NCBI RefSeq assembly: GCF_001640025.1
Contig: NC_031671.1
Coordinates: 1,116,001-1,180,000 of the forward strand
Direction of reading: 5' to 3'
Length of the DNA stretch: 64,000 nt
From: Sugiyamaella lignohabitans
Taxonomy: Eukaryota > Ascomycota > Dipodascomycetes > Dipodascales > Trichomonascaceae
The notes beneath the pieces are model-generated. The model had not been told where the DNA came from. It made no database searches and was given only the letters and a program-made list of their open reading frames with translations. A program made the position numbers and the translations under genes. Positions 19,285 to 29,755 of the stretch are shown here, one piece after another (within the stretch, counting starts at the first letter, position 1; every line of letters starts with the position of its first letter).

Positions 19285-21090
19285 ATGGGTACCTTTTTCC
19301 TTACCAACGGTGATTATCGTCCTTCTAATGGAACCCACAAGGTCCCTCGTCGTCCTGTTTTGAGTGACGTCCATTGCGGTATCTCTGTACCCAAGTATGG
19401 TGCTTGTGCACAACAAGAGAACCGTCGTCCTGCCAGACGTTCTGCTTTTGCTTATCACAAGGTTTTGATCCTTGAATGTTCCGATGACTCTGGTGTCTCG
19501 GTTGGATCTGATGAGACCCTCAACGAACCCACCGTTTGGAAACCGATTGATATTGTTGCTGAACAAACTTATTGTGAGTTTGCTCCCATTTACAATGATG
19601 ATGACAACTCCTCTGAGTGGTCTTTTGAGACTGGAGACGAGGCTGCCTTTACCACCCGCCAAATTGAAACTGCCTGGTCCGAGGAAGACACCGAGGCTAC
19701 CTGGTCGGCCCCTGCTGCCTCTTGGGCTCTATCTGGTTGCCCTATTGAAACTGATGAGAATGAATATACTCCTGAGTCCCATGGCGAAGTTACATTGGTT
19801 GAGTCGCCTTCGGAGACCTCTCGCAGCGATTTGGCTGAATCTGAGGAAATCACTCCTGCAAAGATGGCTGAGACTCCTTGCGCTATTGCTGACATCACTA
19901 CCAGCAGTTCTTCTATTGACAGCCTTATTGCTGAGATTATTTCCGTTGCAACCTTGTACAAGGACTTGCCACAATTGATTGTTTCTGGTGGCCTTCAAGC
20001 TGACTCAGAGTTCGAGCTTCTCAAGACAGCTCCATTGGCTCTATCTAAGCCCATTACTCACACTCCCTCTGACGATTTGGTCATTCAGGTTGAGGAAGTC
20101 GACAAGTCCAAGACACCATTGTTGTTGACAAGAGCCAAAGCAAAGCTGACTTCTTTTAGTGGACGCACTGCCCCTATTACGAAATCCACTCTCATGTTTA
20201 ATGGAGTTCAAACAGCCGTCTATGCTACTCCCCTTAGTAGCCATGAGACCCTCACTATGGAGAACAAGAAATACAGACTTGATGGTGGTGCCATTATTAA
20301 GGCCTATTCGCCTATTGTTTATCAGAGCATCCGCTCCCTTTGTGGAATTGACTGTCATGAGTTTTTGAACTCGTTTGTTTTGCAGTCTGACTTGACCAAG
20401 ACTAAATCTCCTGGCAAATCTGGATCCGATTTCTTGTTTACACCTGATGGCAAGTACATTATTAAGACCATCAAGCGCAAGGAGCACAACGTCATTGCTA
20501 ATTCGGAATTTTTGGCCGATTATTACAATCATATGAAGGCCCACCCCAGTACTCAGCTCCCTTTCTATCTTGGAAACTACACCCTTGTTGCTGGTGGAAA
20601 GAAGACTCACTTTATCATTATGAAGAATTTGCTTCAGAAGGAAACTCAATTGATTTACGACCTCAAGGGATCGACCCATGACCGACGTGCTGGACCTAGA
20701 AAAGACAATCGTGGTCGTGTAGTGTTCAAGGATCTTGACTGGACTGACAAACATGAGGCTATCTCCATGAGTCGAGAGGATCGAGACAAGTTATTGGTTC
20801 AAGTTTCAGAGGATGTCGAGTTTTTGAAGCGACACAATATCATGGATTATTCATTATTGGTAGGACTTCAGAGTGGCACTCGCACTTGTCAACAACCTGT
20901 CATTGGTATGATTGATACCCTTTGCCCCTTTAGTTGGCGCAAGAAAGCGGAGACCATTTCCAAATCACTAATCTTTGGAAGCTCCGCTATTGACGTTGTT
21001 CACCCTTCGAAGTATGGAGCGAGATTCCTCAATTTCGTTCAATCTGCTGTGGTACCTGGACCTGACAGATCAGTGTCTATTCGTTGTTAA
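19285..21090 (+). CDS. phosphatidylinositol phosphate kinase-like protein (PIPK family), copy 2
   Basis: A 601-aa duplicate of the protein at 1079-2902, differing mainly by small in-frame indels in the acidic N-terminal half (for example a missing segment around residue 100) and scattered substitutions. All kinase hallmarks are kept: GKSGS, IIKTI, DLKGS, MDYSLL and MID. It starts at ATG 19285, equivalent to copy 1; the frame extends upstream only to a TTG. Retention of all catalytic residues and of the reading frame through indels suggests both copies are under selection. The 3' flank carries the same conserved block as copy 1. Confidence 0.88.
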   Translation: MGTFFLTNGDYRPSNGTHKVPRRPVLSDVHCGISVPKYGACAQQENRRPARRSAFAYHKVLILECSDDSGVSVGSDETLNEPTVWKPIDIVAEQTYCEFAPIYNDDDNSSEWSFETGDEAAFTTRQIETAWSEEDTEATWSAPAASWALSGCPIETDENEYTPESHGEVTLVESPSETSRSDLAESEEITPAKMAETPCAIADITTSSSSIDSLIAEIISVATLYKDLPQLIVSGGLQADSEFELLKTAPLALSKPITHTPSDDLVIQVEEVDKSKTPLLLTRAKAKLTSFSGRTAPITKSTLMFNGVQTAVYATPLSSHETLTMENKKYRLDGGAIIKAYSPIVYQSIRSLCGIDCHEFLNSFVLQSDLTKTKSPGKSGSDFLFTPDGKYIIKTIKRKEHNVIANSEFLADYYNHMKAHPSTQLPFYLGNYTLVAGGKKTHFIIMKNLLQKETQLIYDLKGSTHDRRAGPRKDNRGRVVFKDLDWTDKHEAISMSREDRDKLLVQVSEDVEFLKRHNIMDYSLLVGLQSGTRTCQQPVIGMIDTLCPFSWRKKAETISKSLIFGSSAIDVVHPSKYGARFLNFVQSAVVPGPDRSVSIRC

Positions 21091-22123
21091 GGTCTCCTTT
21101 CATGATGTGCGATTTCCTGGTCAGTCTAGTGATTCAAGGATTTTATTGCCTTGTCTGTTGCTATCTCTCCTCCTCGAGGGACCAGTACTTGCTACGACTA
21201 TCTTTTTCTTTGATAGTCGACAGTATGGATTTCAGAGTAATTTTCAGGGGATCCTTTGTCATGGTTTCACATCTGGTACTATTGGATTGGTTATCATCAT
21301 GATTTCCATTCGGATTAGCGATCTTCAGTCGGTGGCATCCCGAGTCCTGATTGATATCTGCTATCATTCTTTGGCTCACAGGGCCCAAATTTGACAATTT
21401 GCTCATCGTTCCTTGTTGTTCACTTCATCTGTCGCCTCGCACACCGCGAGCAGACGACGATCTAGATCGTTCGACTACGGTAGAGCTGGCTCCTTGCCAG
21501 TCTACTCCTGGACAATCTTGAATCCTTCCAATTACGGCGCTTCCTTAGCGACATTTTGGATTGGAGTTCAAGGCTTACGATCTCCATGGACGGACGATGA
21601 CAATCAAAGACTTGGCGCCTTAGGTGGTCATTCCCTACTTACCCACCTGGCCATTGGACTTTTAAGAGTACCTCCCAATCTCCATGACATGAACTCTGGG
21701 ATTCACTTCTAAGATCCTGAGCTCGACAAATCAATTCAGTAGGCCAGTGCATTCTGTTTTAACGGGATTCTTCGTATTAATGGAAAGATCCCTCGCTTCT
21801 CACGGAGCTGACAGACAGTTATTCACGAACACAAGCTAGACCGCCTAAAAAAACCGCACACTTGATTGGACTTGAAAACCTACTACTTTACTATATGGAC
21901 CGAAAAGGTTTTAATTATTATTGTTTTTGTATGGTTCTTACTTAGTATTAATTATGATTTTATTTTATCCTTTCGTTCGTAGCTTCTCTGACATACACAA
22001 ACATGTAGTGTTCCTAGACATTGAATTTATGTATGGGATAGACCCGATAATAACAAAAAATTCGATTGGAAATCTATAAATTACATTGAATAAAGCAATA
22101 AAATACTATGCACAGATAAATGA
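21091..22123. other. intergenic region between PIPK copy 2 and ERB1
   Basis: Convergent 3' flanks. It carries the conserved block at 21411-21600 and further homology to the other PIPK 3' flanks up to about 21900; no gene recognised. Confidence 0.6.
21411..21600 (+). other. conserved 3'-flank block (copy 2 of 3)
   Basis: See 3218-3409. In this copy the short frame stays open further downstream, ending at 21712. Confidence 0.6.
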
Positions 22124-24604
22124 TTAAGCGGTCCACAACCGAGCGGTACCATCGGCACCAGCACTGAGGAGCCAAGCTTCTTTGGGGTGCCACACGACGT
22201 TGAGAATTCCCAAACTATTCTTGATCTCGTGGCCCTTGAGAACCTTCAGCGGTACTAATAGTGGGTTCTTCATCATGTCGTCGTAGACAGAGCCATGGAA
22301 AACGTTGATGTTACCATCGTCAGAGGCAGAACAGAACAACGGTAGGCCACCCTTGTGGAAGCTAACGTCTCTGACAGCCTTTTCGTGGTATCGTAGAGTT
22401 TTATATGGCTTGGACGACAGATCCAGATCATGCCAGGTCATACGCTTATCATATGAAGATGTAATGACGTTGTCACCACGAGGGTGAATGTCGAAGGAAC
22501 TGAGCCATCTCACACCAGGCAACAACTTCTTGGTAAGAACTTGAGCAGCCAAGTCGTAGATACGCACATAACGCTGTGTTCCAACGTACAGATGGGGACG
22601 GAAAGGATGGAACATAGCATCTTGTACAATACCCTTTGATTTACGGAATGGGGATTGTGAAGAGTGTTTAGAAAGCTGGTGAATAAGAACAGCCGAGTTG
22701 GCACCTTCCGGCGATACAGTGACAAAATAGTCACCACGTCGGTGCCATGACAGCTTCTTGACAGTCCTCTTGCATCTCACCACGACACCAACACCATTAT
22801 CAGACAGCTTGGCAACAGGTTTGGTCCATTTAGCGAAAATCTTCTTCTTAGCTTCGGCAGCAGCAGCCTCAACCTCGTCTTCATCATCGTCACCATCTTC
22901 CCTAAGATCTTTGCTCTTGACTTGAGATGGGCCACTAGCTCCGTTACTGGCGTATCCCCAACCTGCTTCAATGATCTCGCGACCTCTATTTTCAATTTCG
23001 ACGTCGAATACCGGTGGAACAACAAGATATATATTCTCACCAGCAGAAATAGCTAGTAAACCAGTGCCGGTTTGAGGATTCCACTCCACAGCCTCAACGT
23101 GGTCTTCGCCGCTGGCACGCTCCTTCATTTGATCCTCATCATCCTCATCATCAGACTCATCTTGGTTATCGTAGTTATCATGTTTAAGAACATCCAGTCT
23201 CCACAACTCACGACCAGTGAGCAGTTCCCAAACTCTGACAGTACCATCATCACCACCAGTGGCAACAAATTGTCCTGAAGGGTCGAAACTAACGGATCGA
23301 ACCTTGCCAACATGACCTCTGAAAATAGTAGCACATTTGATGGGGAAAGGACGTAGATCCTTTGGGGATGGAAGATCTGGGATCAAGGAGTCAGGATCGA
23401 TATTAAGCTTCTGTCTACGAACACGTGGAGCCAGATACAAGTCCAGAGAACGCTCGAATCTTTCACGAACACCCTCACTATAACCGGGAACTCTTCTCAG
23501 AGAACCGTATTTCTTGGGAACATAGTTTCTCTCTCTGTCGGCAGGGTCCATATTTTTCCACTGCTCAATCTCTTCCTCGTCAGGAAGATATTCCTCAGGA
23601 GGGTTATAAGATTCGTCATGTGTAGGAGGGGGGAGTTTGGGAGCTCGTAACGTCATGATGTGATCAGGAATCTCATCAGCGTTATCAGCCCAAATATCAT
23701 AATGAGTGGCCTCTTCCAACTCTTTGGCCTTTTCTTCGGCAGACTTGAGCACGATTCTACCCTCACGAATAGCACGGACAATCTTCATGACCCGCTTGGC
23801 CTCGTGTTTAGAGGGAATGAATCTTCTCTTGGGTTCTGGGATGGCCGTTAAAGGCATAACCTCGGTCTGACTAGAGAAGTACTCAATAGTATCTTCATAT
23901 GGATTGACCGAGTCGTCGGGGTTCTCACCTCTTTGAATCTTCTTAATGAGATCCAACTCCTCGGCTGATAGCTTCAAGCCACCACCAGTATTCTTGTCCA
24001 ACAATCCAGTCCAACCTTCTGGCAGGTCAATCGACTCCAAAAGAGTATCCAGAGCACTAGCACTGGCAGGTCTCATGACCCGTTTACCGTCAATATCGTA
24101 ACCAATATGAGGTAGCTTATCATAGGCAGATATAGGGATATTGCCAATTGTATTGGTTTCCTCGCCATCTGTGTCGTCACTGTCATAAACAGGATCGATC
24201 TCAGGACGGATGGGTCTTAATTTGCCATCCGAACCAGGTTCATACCTTACATTCGACTCGTCCTCTGAATCATCCGACAAAGATCTGAACTTGATGTTCT
24301 CCAAATCCTTTAGAATACGAGGGTCGACATCTTCCTCATCTTCCTCCTCATCTTCATCGTCTTCCTCCTCGTCGTCCTCATCCTCGTTCTCTTCTTCTTC
24401 TTCATCATCTTCATTTTCGTCTTCTTCATCAGCCTCCTCACCGAGAAGCTTCTCAAGTTCACGGTCTTCAGCGTCGCTATCGTCGTCGCTCTCAGCAACC
24501 AAACCGCCGCTAAGCGCCAAAACATCCTCCTCCTCGTCCTTGGTCTTAGCCGAGTCGACACGCGACTCGGCCTGCTTCAACTCAGAGGCCTTTCTCTTCG
24601 CCAT
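22124..24604 (-). CDS. ERB1: ribosome biogenesis protein Erb1 (BOP1 homologue)
   Basis: Component of the nucleolar Nop7-Erb1-Ytm1 (PeBoW) complex needed for 27S pre-rRNA processing and 60S subunit maturation. The 826-aa protein begins [11 protein letters not shown]. It has a very acidic Glu/Asp stretch (about residues 50-100), then the BOP1-specific N-terminal domain (about 120-390, including [17 protein letters not shown]). A C-terminal WD40 propeller follows, opening at the [12 protein letters not shown] repeat and ending with [10 protein letters not shown] chose ATG 24604; the frame extends upstream only to a TTG. An antisense poly-Ser frame over the acidic tract is a shadow. Confidence 0.97.
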   Translation of the reverse strand: MAKRKASELKQAESRVDSAKTKDEEEDVLALSGGLVAESDDDSDAEDRELEKLLGEEADEEDENEDDEEEEENEDEDDEEEDDEDEEEDEEDVDPRILKDLENIKFRSLSDDSEDESNVRYEPGSDGKLRPIRPEIDPVYDSDDTDGEETNTIGNIPISAYDKLPHIGYDIDGKRVMRPASASALDTLLESIDLPEGWTGLLDKNTGGGLKLSAEELDLIKKIQRGENPDDSVNPYEDTIEYFSSQTEVMPLTAIPEPKRRFIPSKHEAKRVMKIVRAIREGRIVLKSAEEKAKELEEATHYDIWADNADEIPDHIMTLRAPKLPPPTHDESYNPPEEYLPDEEEIEQWKNMDPADRERNYVPKKYGSLRRVPGYSEGVRERFERSLDLYLAPRVRRQKLNIDPDSLIPDLPSPKDLRPFPIKCATIFRGHVGKVRSVSFDPSGQFVATGGDDGTVRVWELLTGRELWRLDVLKHDNYDNQDESDDEDDEDQMKERASGEDHVEAVEWNPQTGTGLLAISAGENIYLVVPPVFDVEIENRGREIIEAGWGYASNGASGPSQVKSKDLREDGDDDEDEVEAAAAEAKKKIFAKWTKPVAKLSDNGVGVVVRCKRTVKKLSWHRRGDYFVTVSPEGANSAVLIHQLSKHSSQSPFRKSKGIVQDAMFHPFRPHLYVGTQRYVRIYDLAAQVLTKKLLPGVRWLSSFDIHPRGDNVITSSYDKRMTWHDLDLSSKPYKTLRYHEKAVRDVSFHKGGLPLFCSASDDGNINVFHGSVYDDMMKNPLLVPLKVLKGHEIKNSLGILNVVWHPKEAWLLSAGADGTARLWTA

Positions 24605-25004
24605 TTCAACCGACCTTCGAAAAGAACAATTCAACAGCTGCCACTAACCAGAGTCCAAAATAAAATTTCACTTTCTTCTCACACCCCGACGATCTCTGCT
24701 GCATATAAAAAAAAATACGCCCTAACCCGCATCAAAAGATAGCGGTTAGGGCTTCCTTCGGGGGAAAAGGGACTGCCTCCGGCGGCTGGGGCTCCGCCCC
24801 AGACCCCGCTGCTCCTCTCGCTTCGCTCGAGTCGTTTCCACCGACGGTCGCAGCCATCTCCTGCGAAGCAGGAGCCAAGGGGTCTGGGGCGCAGCCCCAG
24901 CCGCCGGAGGCACACAGGATTCCTCGAGCAGCCTCATCTCGTGCGGCTGCAGATGGACTATTTTAAGCCGCTTCACGAGACTGGTTTGAGAGTATCAGCG
25001 AGCC
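24605..25004. other. divergent promoter region ERB1/HSH49
   Basis: A 400-bp region shared by two RNA-processing genes, with a composite repeat in its middle. Confidence 0.6.
24775..24911 (+). repeat. composite GC-rich hairpin repeat (137 bp)
   Basis: Canonical two-arm element in the shared ERB1/HSH49 promoter, ending 93 bp before the HSH49 ATG. Confidence 0.93.
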
Positions 25005-25865
25005 ATGTCGAACAGGTTGGCAAGGGCTGGAGAGCGGAACCCGGCTCTGACGGTGTATGTGGGTAATCTGCACGAGGAAGTGGATGAGGAGCTATTGTAT
25101 GAACTGGGAATTCAGGCCGGTCCGGTCGTTAATGTTCATATACCACTGGATCGTGTCAATGGAAAGAACTCGGGATTCGGGTTTCTCGAGTATCGGTCGG
25201 AGAAAGACGTCGACTATGCTGCTCAGATCTTGAATGGAATCATGCTGTTTGGCCAGCCGCTACGAGTAAACAAGTCTCAGCAGGAAAAAGCCAATTCTAT
25301 TGATGTCGGAGCTCAAGTGTTTGTTGGATCTCTGGATCCTCTGGTCGACGAGAAAACCCTGTCCGATACTTTTTCTGTATTCGGAAGACTCATACGTCCT
25401 GCTACGATTATGAGAGATGAAAATGGACGGTCTCGTGGGTTCGGATTCATATCATTTGCAGATTTCGAGTCGTCGGACCGGGCTATAGAGTCCATGAACG
25501 ACCAGTATCTCATGAACAGAAAAGTCCAACTCAACTACGCATTCAAAAAAGACGGTAAAGGTGAACGTCATGGTGACGAGGCCGAACGATTACTGGCTGC
25601 TGAAGCCAAAAAACACAATTACAGTTTAACTCTGGGTGAAGGAGGTGTATCTAGCCCGGGAAATTCCAGCATCCCCAAAGGCCCACGAGCGTCACATTCT
25701 TCCCGCGACGACGGACCAGAAAGTGACAGCGACGGAGACGTGCTCAACGACCTCTCCCAATCAAAAAAACCACGAAACCGCGGCCGTAAACGACAGCCAC
25801 GAACCAAACACCGCGACGACCTCAGCGGCGCCAACGCCATCCCCACAGGCCCGAAACGGGGTTGA
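25005..25865 (+). CDS. HSH49: U2 snRNP SF3b subunit Hsh49 (SF3B4)
   Basis: RNA-binding subunit of the SF3b part of U2 snRNP, which grips the branch-site region during spliceosome assembly. The 286-aa protein has two RRMs. RRM1 (about 15-92) has RNP2 VYVGNL and RNP1 SGFGFLEY. RRM2 (about 104-182) has VFVGSL and SRGFGFISF, followed by the SF3B4-typical stretch AFKKDGKGERHGDEAERLLA. The C-terminal tail is basic (RGRKRQPR). Its stop codon is only 18 bp before a hairpin repeat. No intron was needed. Confidence 0.96.
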   Translation: MSNRLARAGERNPALTVYVGNLHEEVDEELLYELGIQAGPVVNVHIPLDRVNGKNSGFGFLEYRSEKDVDYAAQILNGIMLFGQPLRVNKSQQEKANSIDVGAQVFVGSLDPLVDEKTLSDTFSVFGRLIRPATIMRDENGRSRGFGFISFADFESSDRAIESMNDQYLMNRKVQLNYAFKKDGKGERHGDEAERLLAAEAKKHNYSLTLGEGGVSSPGNSSIPKGPRASHSSRDDGPESDSDGDVLNDLSQSKKPRNRGRKRQPRTKHRDDLSGANAIPTGPKRG

Positions 25866-25883
25866 TTTATTTATTCCGGCACT

Positions 25884-26055
25884 GCCTCCGGCGGCTGGGG
25901 CTCCTCCCCAGACCTTGCTGCTCCTCTCGCTACGCTCGAGTCGTGCGTCGACGTGTCCAGAACGTCTACGAATCTTGGTCAGGGACCCCCACGCCCGACT
26001 CGAGCGAAGCGAGAGGAGCAGCGGGGTCTGGGGCGGAGCCCCAGCCGCCGGAGGC
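25884..26055 (+). repeat. composite GC-rich hairpin repeat (172 bp)
   Basis: Two CTCGAGCG-type arms around a longer centre. The left arm shows the rare T variant (GCGTAGC on the minus strand) and the right arm GCGAAGC. It lies between the convergent HSH49 and STE50 genes. Confidence 0.92.
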
Positions 26056-26100
26056 AGCACCCCCATCATAAAATGATAGTAAAAAGTTGATTAAATATGG

Positions 26101-27663
26101 TCATAGGACCCCGCCAGGGGTGCCACTGACGACGACGCCTGCTTGGGCTCCGCTGTGAGAGCCCTCGATGTGACGGAGCATGAACACGGGCCGTTTGCCA
26201 GCGTCCTGGAGTTCTTTAAAGATGATGAGGGGCTTTTCTTCGAGACCCAGCAGTCGCTCTTGGTCGCCGTAGCACACCAGGAGCGCGTACTGTCGTGGGT
26301 CGCCGTTGATTTTGTACTTTCGGAGAGCCGCTGGAAGCACTTTGTAGCAGGGGTCGTCCATTGATACTCGGAATGATTTGAACGGTTCGGTGGAAGAGGA
26401 TGAGTTGGGGGTGTTTAGTGACGACGACGAGCCGCCGGCACTGGAGATGGGTGTAGATGCAGAGCTGTTGTTGAATGATGGAGCTATGCCGTTGAGAGAT
26501 GCTTTTCTGGTGACTCGGGCAGTCGGTCGTATGGTGGCCGCATCGTCGTAATATTCAGACAGGTTGCCAGTGGGTGATTTGATGTTGACTGGTGCCATTG
26601 ATGGAGACATTCCTTTGGACGAGGAGCCTGTCTTCTTCTGGTTGGATGCCGTTACACCGAGATTACTGCTGCTTGCTGAGTTGTTGTTGGATTGAAGTTG
26701 TAGAGATGCAGATGATGGGTGGCCCGAGATGGATGATGCAGATAGTGGACCGCGCTCGCTGGTGTTTATATTGTTGTTGATGCTATTGACAGGGTTAGAA
26801 CTACCAGGAGGGAATGTTGTCATGAATGCTGGAGGTGATGTTGGTGTAGGTGAGTTGGCATAAGGAACGATCGTAGGTGATGGTTGGGCATGCGTGTTAC
26901 CATGAGAAGATGGGGTTTGTGATTGAGAAGCAGATGGTCCTGCTGTTAATGTATTCCCTGGTGAAGGTAGTGGGGCATCTGGGGTCGGTAGAGGCTTGCT
27001 TTCTTTAACAATGCGAAATATTGGTAGTAGATCTTCTCGAAGTCTGACATAGCCGTCCATAAGTCGTTTGATTTCTGCTTCGGCATATGATATTCGCTCG
27101 TCCCGCACTTCAAAACTGGTGATTATCTTCTCAGCCCACACGTCACTCATCGACCCAACACCGGCTCTATTGTTAGAATAGATTGAGTTGGTCGAGGAGC
27201 TCATGTCGACAGGACCATGACTGCCAGTGTTGCCAGCTCCATTAGTACTACTACTAGCTCCGTTACTGCTGCCAATTCCATTACTGCTACCAGTAGCAGC
27301 ACCAGAACCAGGAAGAACCGAGTCGCTAAGTGACAGGCCCAAAGAGTTGCGTTCAACTACAGTCGGAGGCACGTAATGCGAATGGTCGACCTCGATATTC
27401 CCGTCAACAATAAGCTGGTATATGGATTTGAGTATAGTCAGCCTATGGCCTACCGACTTGACACCAACGTCAATGAGATCTTCATGATCCAGATATATAA
27501 GCACATCACCCGAGATCTTGTTGTCAATAAATGATTGAGCATAGCTGGACAAACCAAGATTGCTGACCCACTTGCCAACTGTATCACAGTCCCAAGTCAT
27601 GACACTGTCACTACTCAGTGGACTGTTGCCAATAGAGTGTCTCTGTGAGCTGAATGCTGCCAT
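26101..27663 (-). CDS. STE50: SAM and Ras-association domain adaptor Ste50
   Basis: Adaptor that links Cdc42/Ste20 and membrane sensors to the MAPKKK Ste11 in pheromone, osmostress and filamentation signalling. The 520-aa protein has an N-terminal SAM domain (about residues 20-90: WVSNLGLSSYAQSFIDNKI...LIYLDHEDLIDVGV in part). A long Ser/Asn-rich linker follows, then a C-terminal RA domain (about 430-505, around FRVSMDDPCYKVLPAALRKY). Domain order matches Ste50. I chose ATG 27663; the open frame continues upstream only from a TTG. The linker is longer than in baker's yeast Ste50 (346 aa). Confidence 0.92.
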   Translation of the reverse strand: MAAFSSQRHSIGNSPLSSDSVMTWDCDTVGKWVSNLGLSSYAQSFIDNKISGDVLIYLDHEDLIDVGVKSVGHRLTILKSIYQLIVDGNIEVDHSHYVPPTVVERNSLGLSLSDSVLPGSGAATGSSNGIGSSNGASSSTNGAGNTGSHGPVDMSSSTNSIYSNNRAGVGSMSDVWAEKIITSFEVRDERISYAEAEIKRLMDGYVRLREDLLPIFRIVKESKPLPTPDAPLPSPGNTLTAGPSASQSQTPSSHGNTHAQPSPTIVPYANSPTPTSPPAFMTTFPPGSSNPVNSINNNINTSERGPLSASSISGHPSSASLQLQSNNNSASSSNLGVTASNQKKTGSSSKGMSPSMAPVNIKSPTGNLSEYYDDAATIRPTARVTRKASLNGIAPSFNNSSASTPISSAGGSSSSLNTPNSSSSTEPFKSFRVSMDDPCYKVLPAALRKYKINGDPRQYALLVCYGDQERLLGLEEKPLIIFKELQDAGKRPVFMLRHIEGSHSGAQAGVVVSGTPGGVL

Positions 27664-28469
27664 TCCAAAGACAGCTCTAAATAAGACTAGCTGGTATAAT
27701 CCGCAACAGTACTGAATAAATAATAAGTCAAACCAAAGACAAGAATAATAAATCAGCCCAAAGACAAAAATAATAAGACAGACCAAAGACTAATAAGATC
27801 CCAGCTGCTGCAACTAGAAAACAAAAAATATCAACAGCACTTTCAGATCCAACCAAAAACGCAAATTAAACAAATTAAACAAATTAAACCAAAAACCTAC
27901 TGGACATGAACCAATCCAGCTAAAAACCCACAAAAACCAACAGAAACCAAAAGGATTTATCTGCTCAAGGACACTACGAGCCAAATGCAATAATCAGAGA
28001 CGAGTGAACCTCAACGGTAATTATCTGGCACTTTCTTAAACTCTGATTCTAAGATCAAAACCTAAAAAACCCAGTCAGTCAATGGAAAATAAGAAACCTT
28101 CGAATAACAACTACAGCACTTAATGAACCGACTGTCTTTCGAGAGATGCTCGTGATAGACAGGGTACGAGCCGGAAATAGGTCTGATAGCACACGGACAG
28201 GTATATTGGATGTTAGGGTATATTTTATATCAGGAGATTTAATTAACATCCAAACTGACGAGATAGGAAATAAAAGCTGATAAACGACTATAAATAAACA
28301 ATTGCATAAATCTGCCAAACGAGCTATATTCAAATCTATAAACACACACCAGCCAACAAAACAAGGGTGGGGTCTTCACCGACTCGACCAGACGGCTCTG
28401 CGGGCCGGGCGGCATGCGGAACACACGAAGAGCCGATATATGCAAACATGAAACACCGGGTGAGAGCAG
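27664..28469. other. intergenic region upstream of STE50
   Basis: AT-rich, with short direct repeats of AAATTAAAC and ACCAAAAAC type near 27850-27900; no gene recognised. Confidence 0.6.
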
Positions 28470-28604
28470 GCCTCCGGCGGCTGGGGCGCTGCCCCAGACC
28501 CCGTTGTGCTCCGCTTCGCGGAGCTACATGGGACCCCCCGAGCCCGACTCGAGCGCAGCGAGAGGAGCAGCGGGGTCTGGGGCAGCGCCCCAGCCGCCGG
28601 AGGC
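28470..28604 (+). repeat. composite GC-rich hairpin repeat (135 bp, mixed subtype)
   Basis: The left arm has the GCT loop and a GCTCCGCTTCGCGGAGC hairpin, a compensated stem variant. The right arm also carries GGGGCAGCGCCCC. Confidence 0.92.
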
Positions 28605-28614
28605 AACGGCCCTC

Positions 28615-29013
28615 TCACCGCGGACTTCGCGACCGGTGTCTGTGTCGGTGTCGGTCTGGTGACCGGTGACGATGTTTTTCTCGTGGTTCGCGAGTTGAAT
28701 TGGTTGAGGGAACGGATGAGTGTTCGCGGGAACTGGTTCGATGACTGGTCGACCGGCTGGGTCTGCGAGCAGAGGAATCGGACTGAGGTTCAGCGGACTG
28801 TTGTGGCATATTGTGGTTTTGGTGGGTCTTGTTGTTGTTTTTTAGCAGTCGTTGGAGGAAGTCGACGTTCGGTCTGAGTGCCGAGTCGGGTCTTTTGGTG
28901 CTGGACGAGGTTGGTTTAGACCGGCCTGAAACCACCGCATGGTCGCGCTCGATCAGTTCCATGACCCGTTTCAATTCCTCTTCCTCATTGTATGGCTGTT
29001 GAGTCTGTTTCAT
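28615..29013 (-). CDS. Ser/Arg-rich small hypothetical protein
   Basis: A 132-aa ORF with an acidic helical N-terminus (EEEELKRVMELIERD) and an Arg/Ser/His-rich tail ending RHRHRSRSPR, as seen in splicing-associated proteins. I do not recognise the family. The sequence just before the ATG reads GGCTAAC, then ten bases, then AG. This resembles the local intron ends, and the frame is open through it, so an upstream exon is possible; I found no convincing donor. Its stop lies 10 bp from the neighbouring repeat. Confidence 0.55.
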   Translation of the reverse strand: MKQTQQPYNEEEELKRVMELIERDHAVVSGRSKPTSSSTKRPDSALRPNVDFLQRLLKNNNKTHQNHNMPQQSAEPQSDSSARRPSRSTSHRTSSREHSSVPSTNSTREPREKHRHRSPDRHRHRHRSRSPR

Positions 29014-29755
29014 TATCTGCCTGTCTCATGGTTAGCCAGTAAAATTTTCAGGTTTAACAGCAGGTCGACAACGCCATCTGGACTATGATGTTGTTGTGAT
29101 TTTGTTTCCAGAATGAAACTGAATCTGAAATTTCATGTTCATATTTGGCTGATCTCTCTCATGCACTCCGTAATTAACCAGCACGGCTGATTCGTTCAGG
29201 GTCCACATCTGCCAGGGTCCTCTGACCATCCATTTTTAAGTTATACTTCTTTTTAACGGATCCTTTGGGGTGGTCAGTTGATTCATTCTTTTCCAGTTGC
29301 TCAGTCGAGTAGGAGGTGGTTTCTTTATATTCGAGTCTGTTATGAAATATGCCACTTGAATACTTTGTATAAGGGAGACACTGCCTCCGGCGGCTGGGGC
29401 TCTGCCCCAGACCCCGCTGCTCTTCTCGCTTTCGCTCGAGTCGAGATTTCCCCGTGCCCTGTTTATCTATTAACTGGAAAATTGAGTTTGACGGGGAGAA
29501 TTGAACGCTAAAGACTCGCAACGACTTCTACAGACCGCGAGCCGCACGCGCCTCGAGGGCCGCACGCAGCGTCTGTGGCTTGAAATTTCAATTGGCCTGA
29601 TTTTAATTTCGCGGGCCAGACTGGATCAGGACCACAGCTTTGAATTCGATTTTACTACACATTTTACGCCAATTGTTCGTTTTATGAACTGAAGAGACAC
29701 TAAGGGGAATTGAACGTGATAGATTTGCCACTGGATCAAATGCTGATATTATAAT
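29014..29755. other. divergent intergenic region
   Basis: No gene recognised. One repeat arm (29383-29443). Confidence 0.55.
29383..29443 (+). repeat. GC-rich hairpin repeat, solo left arm
   Basis: The left arm has one inserted T in the minihairpin (CTCGCTTTCGCTC). Confidence 0.9.

Noticed and set aside
24210..24647. Antisense poly-Ser frame at the 5' end of ERB1
   Set aside because: Mirror of the Glu/Asp codons of the Erb1 acidic tract.
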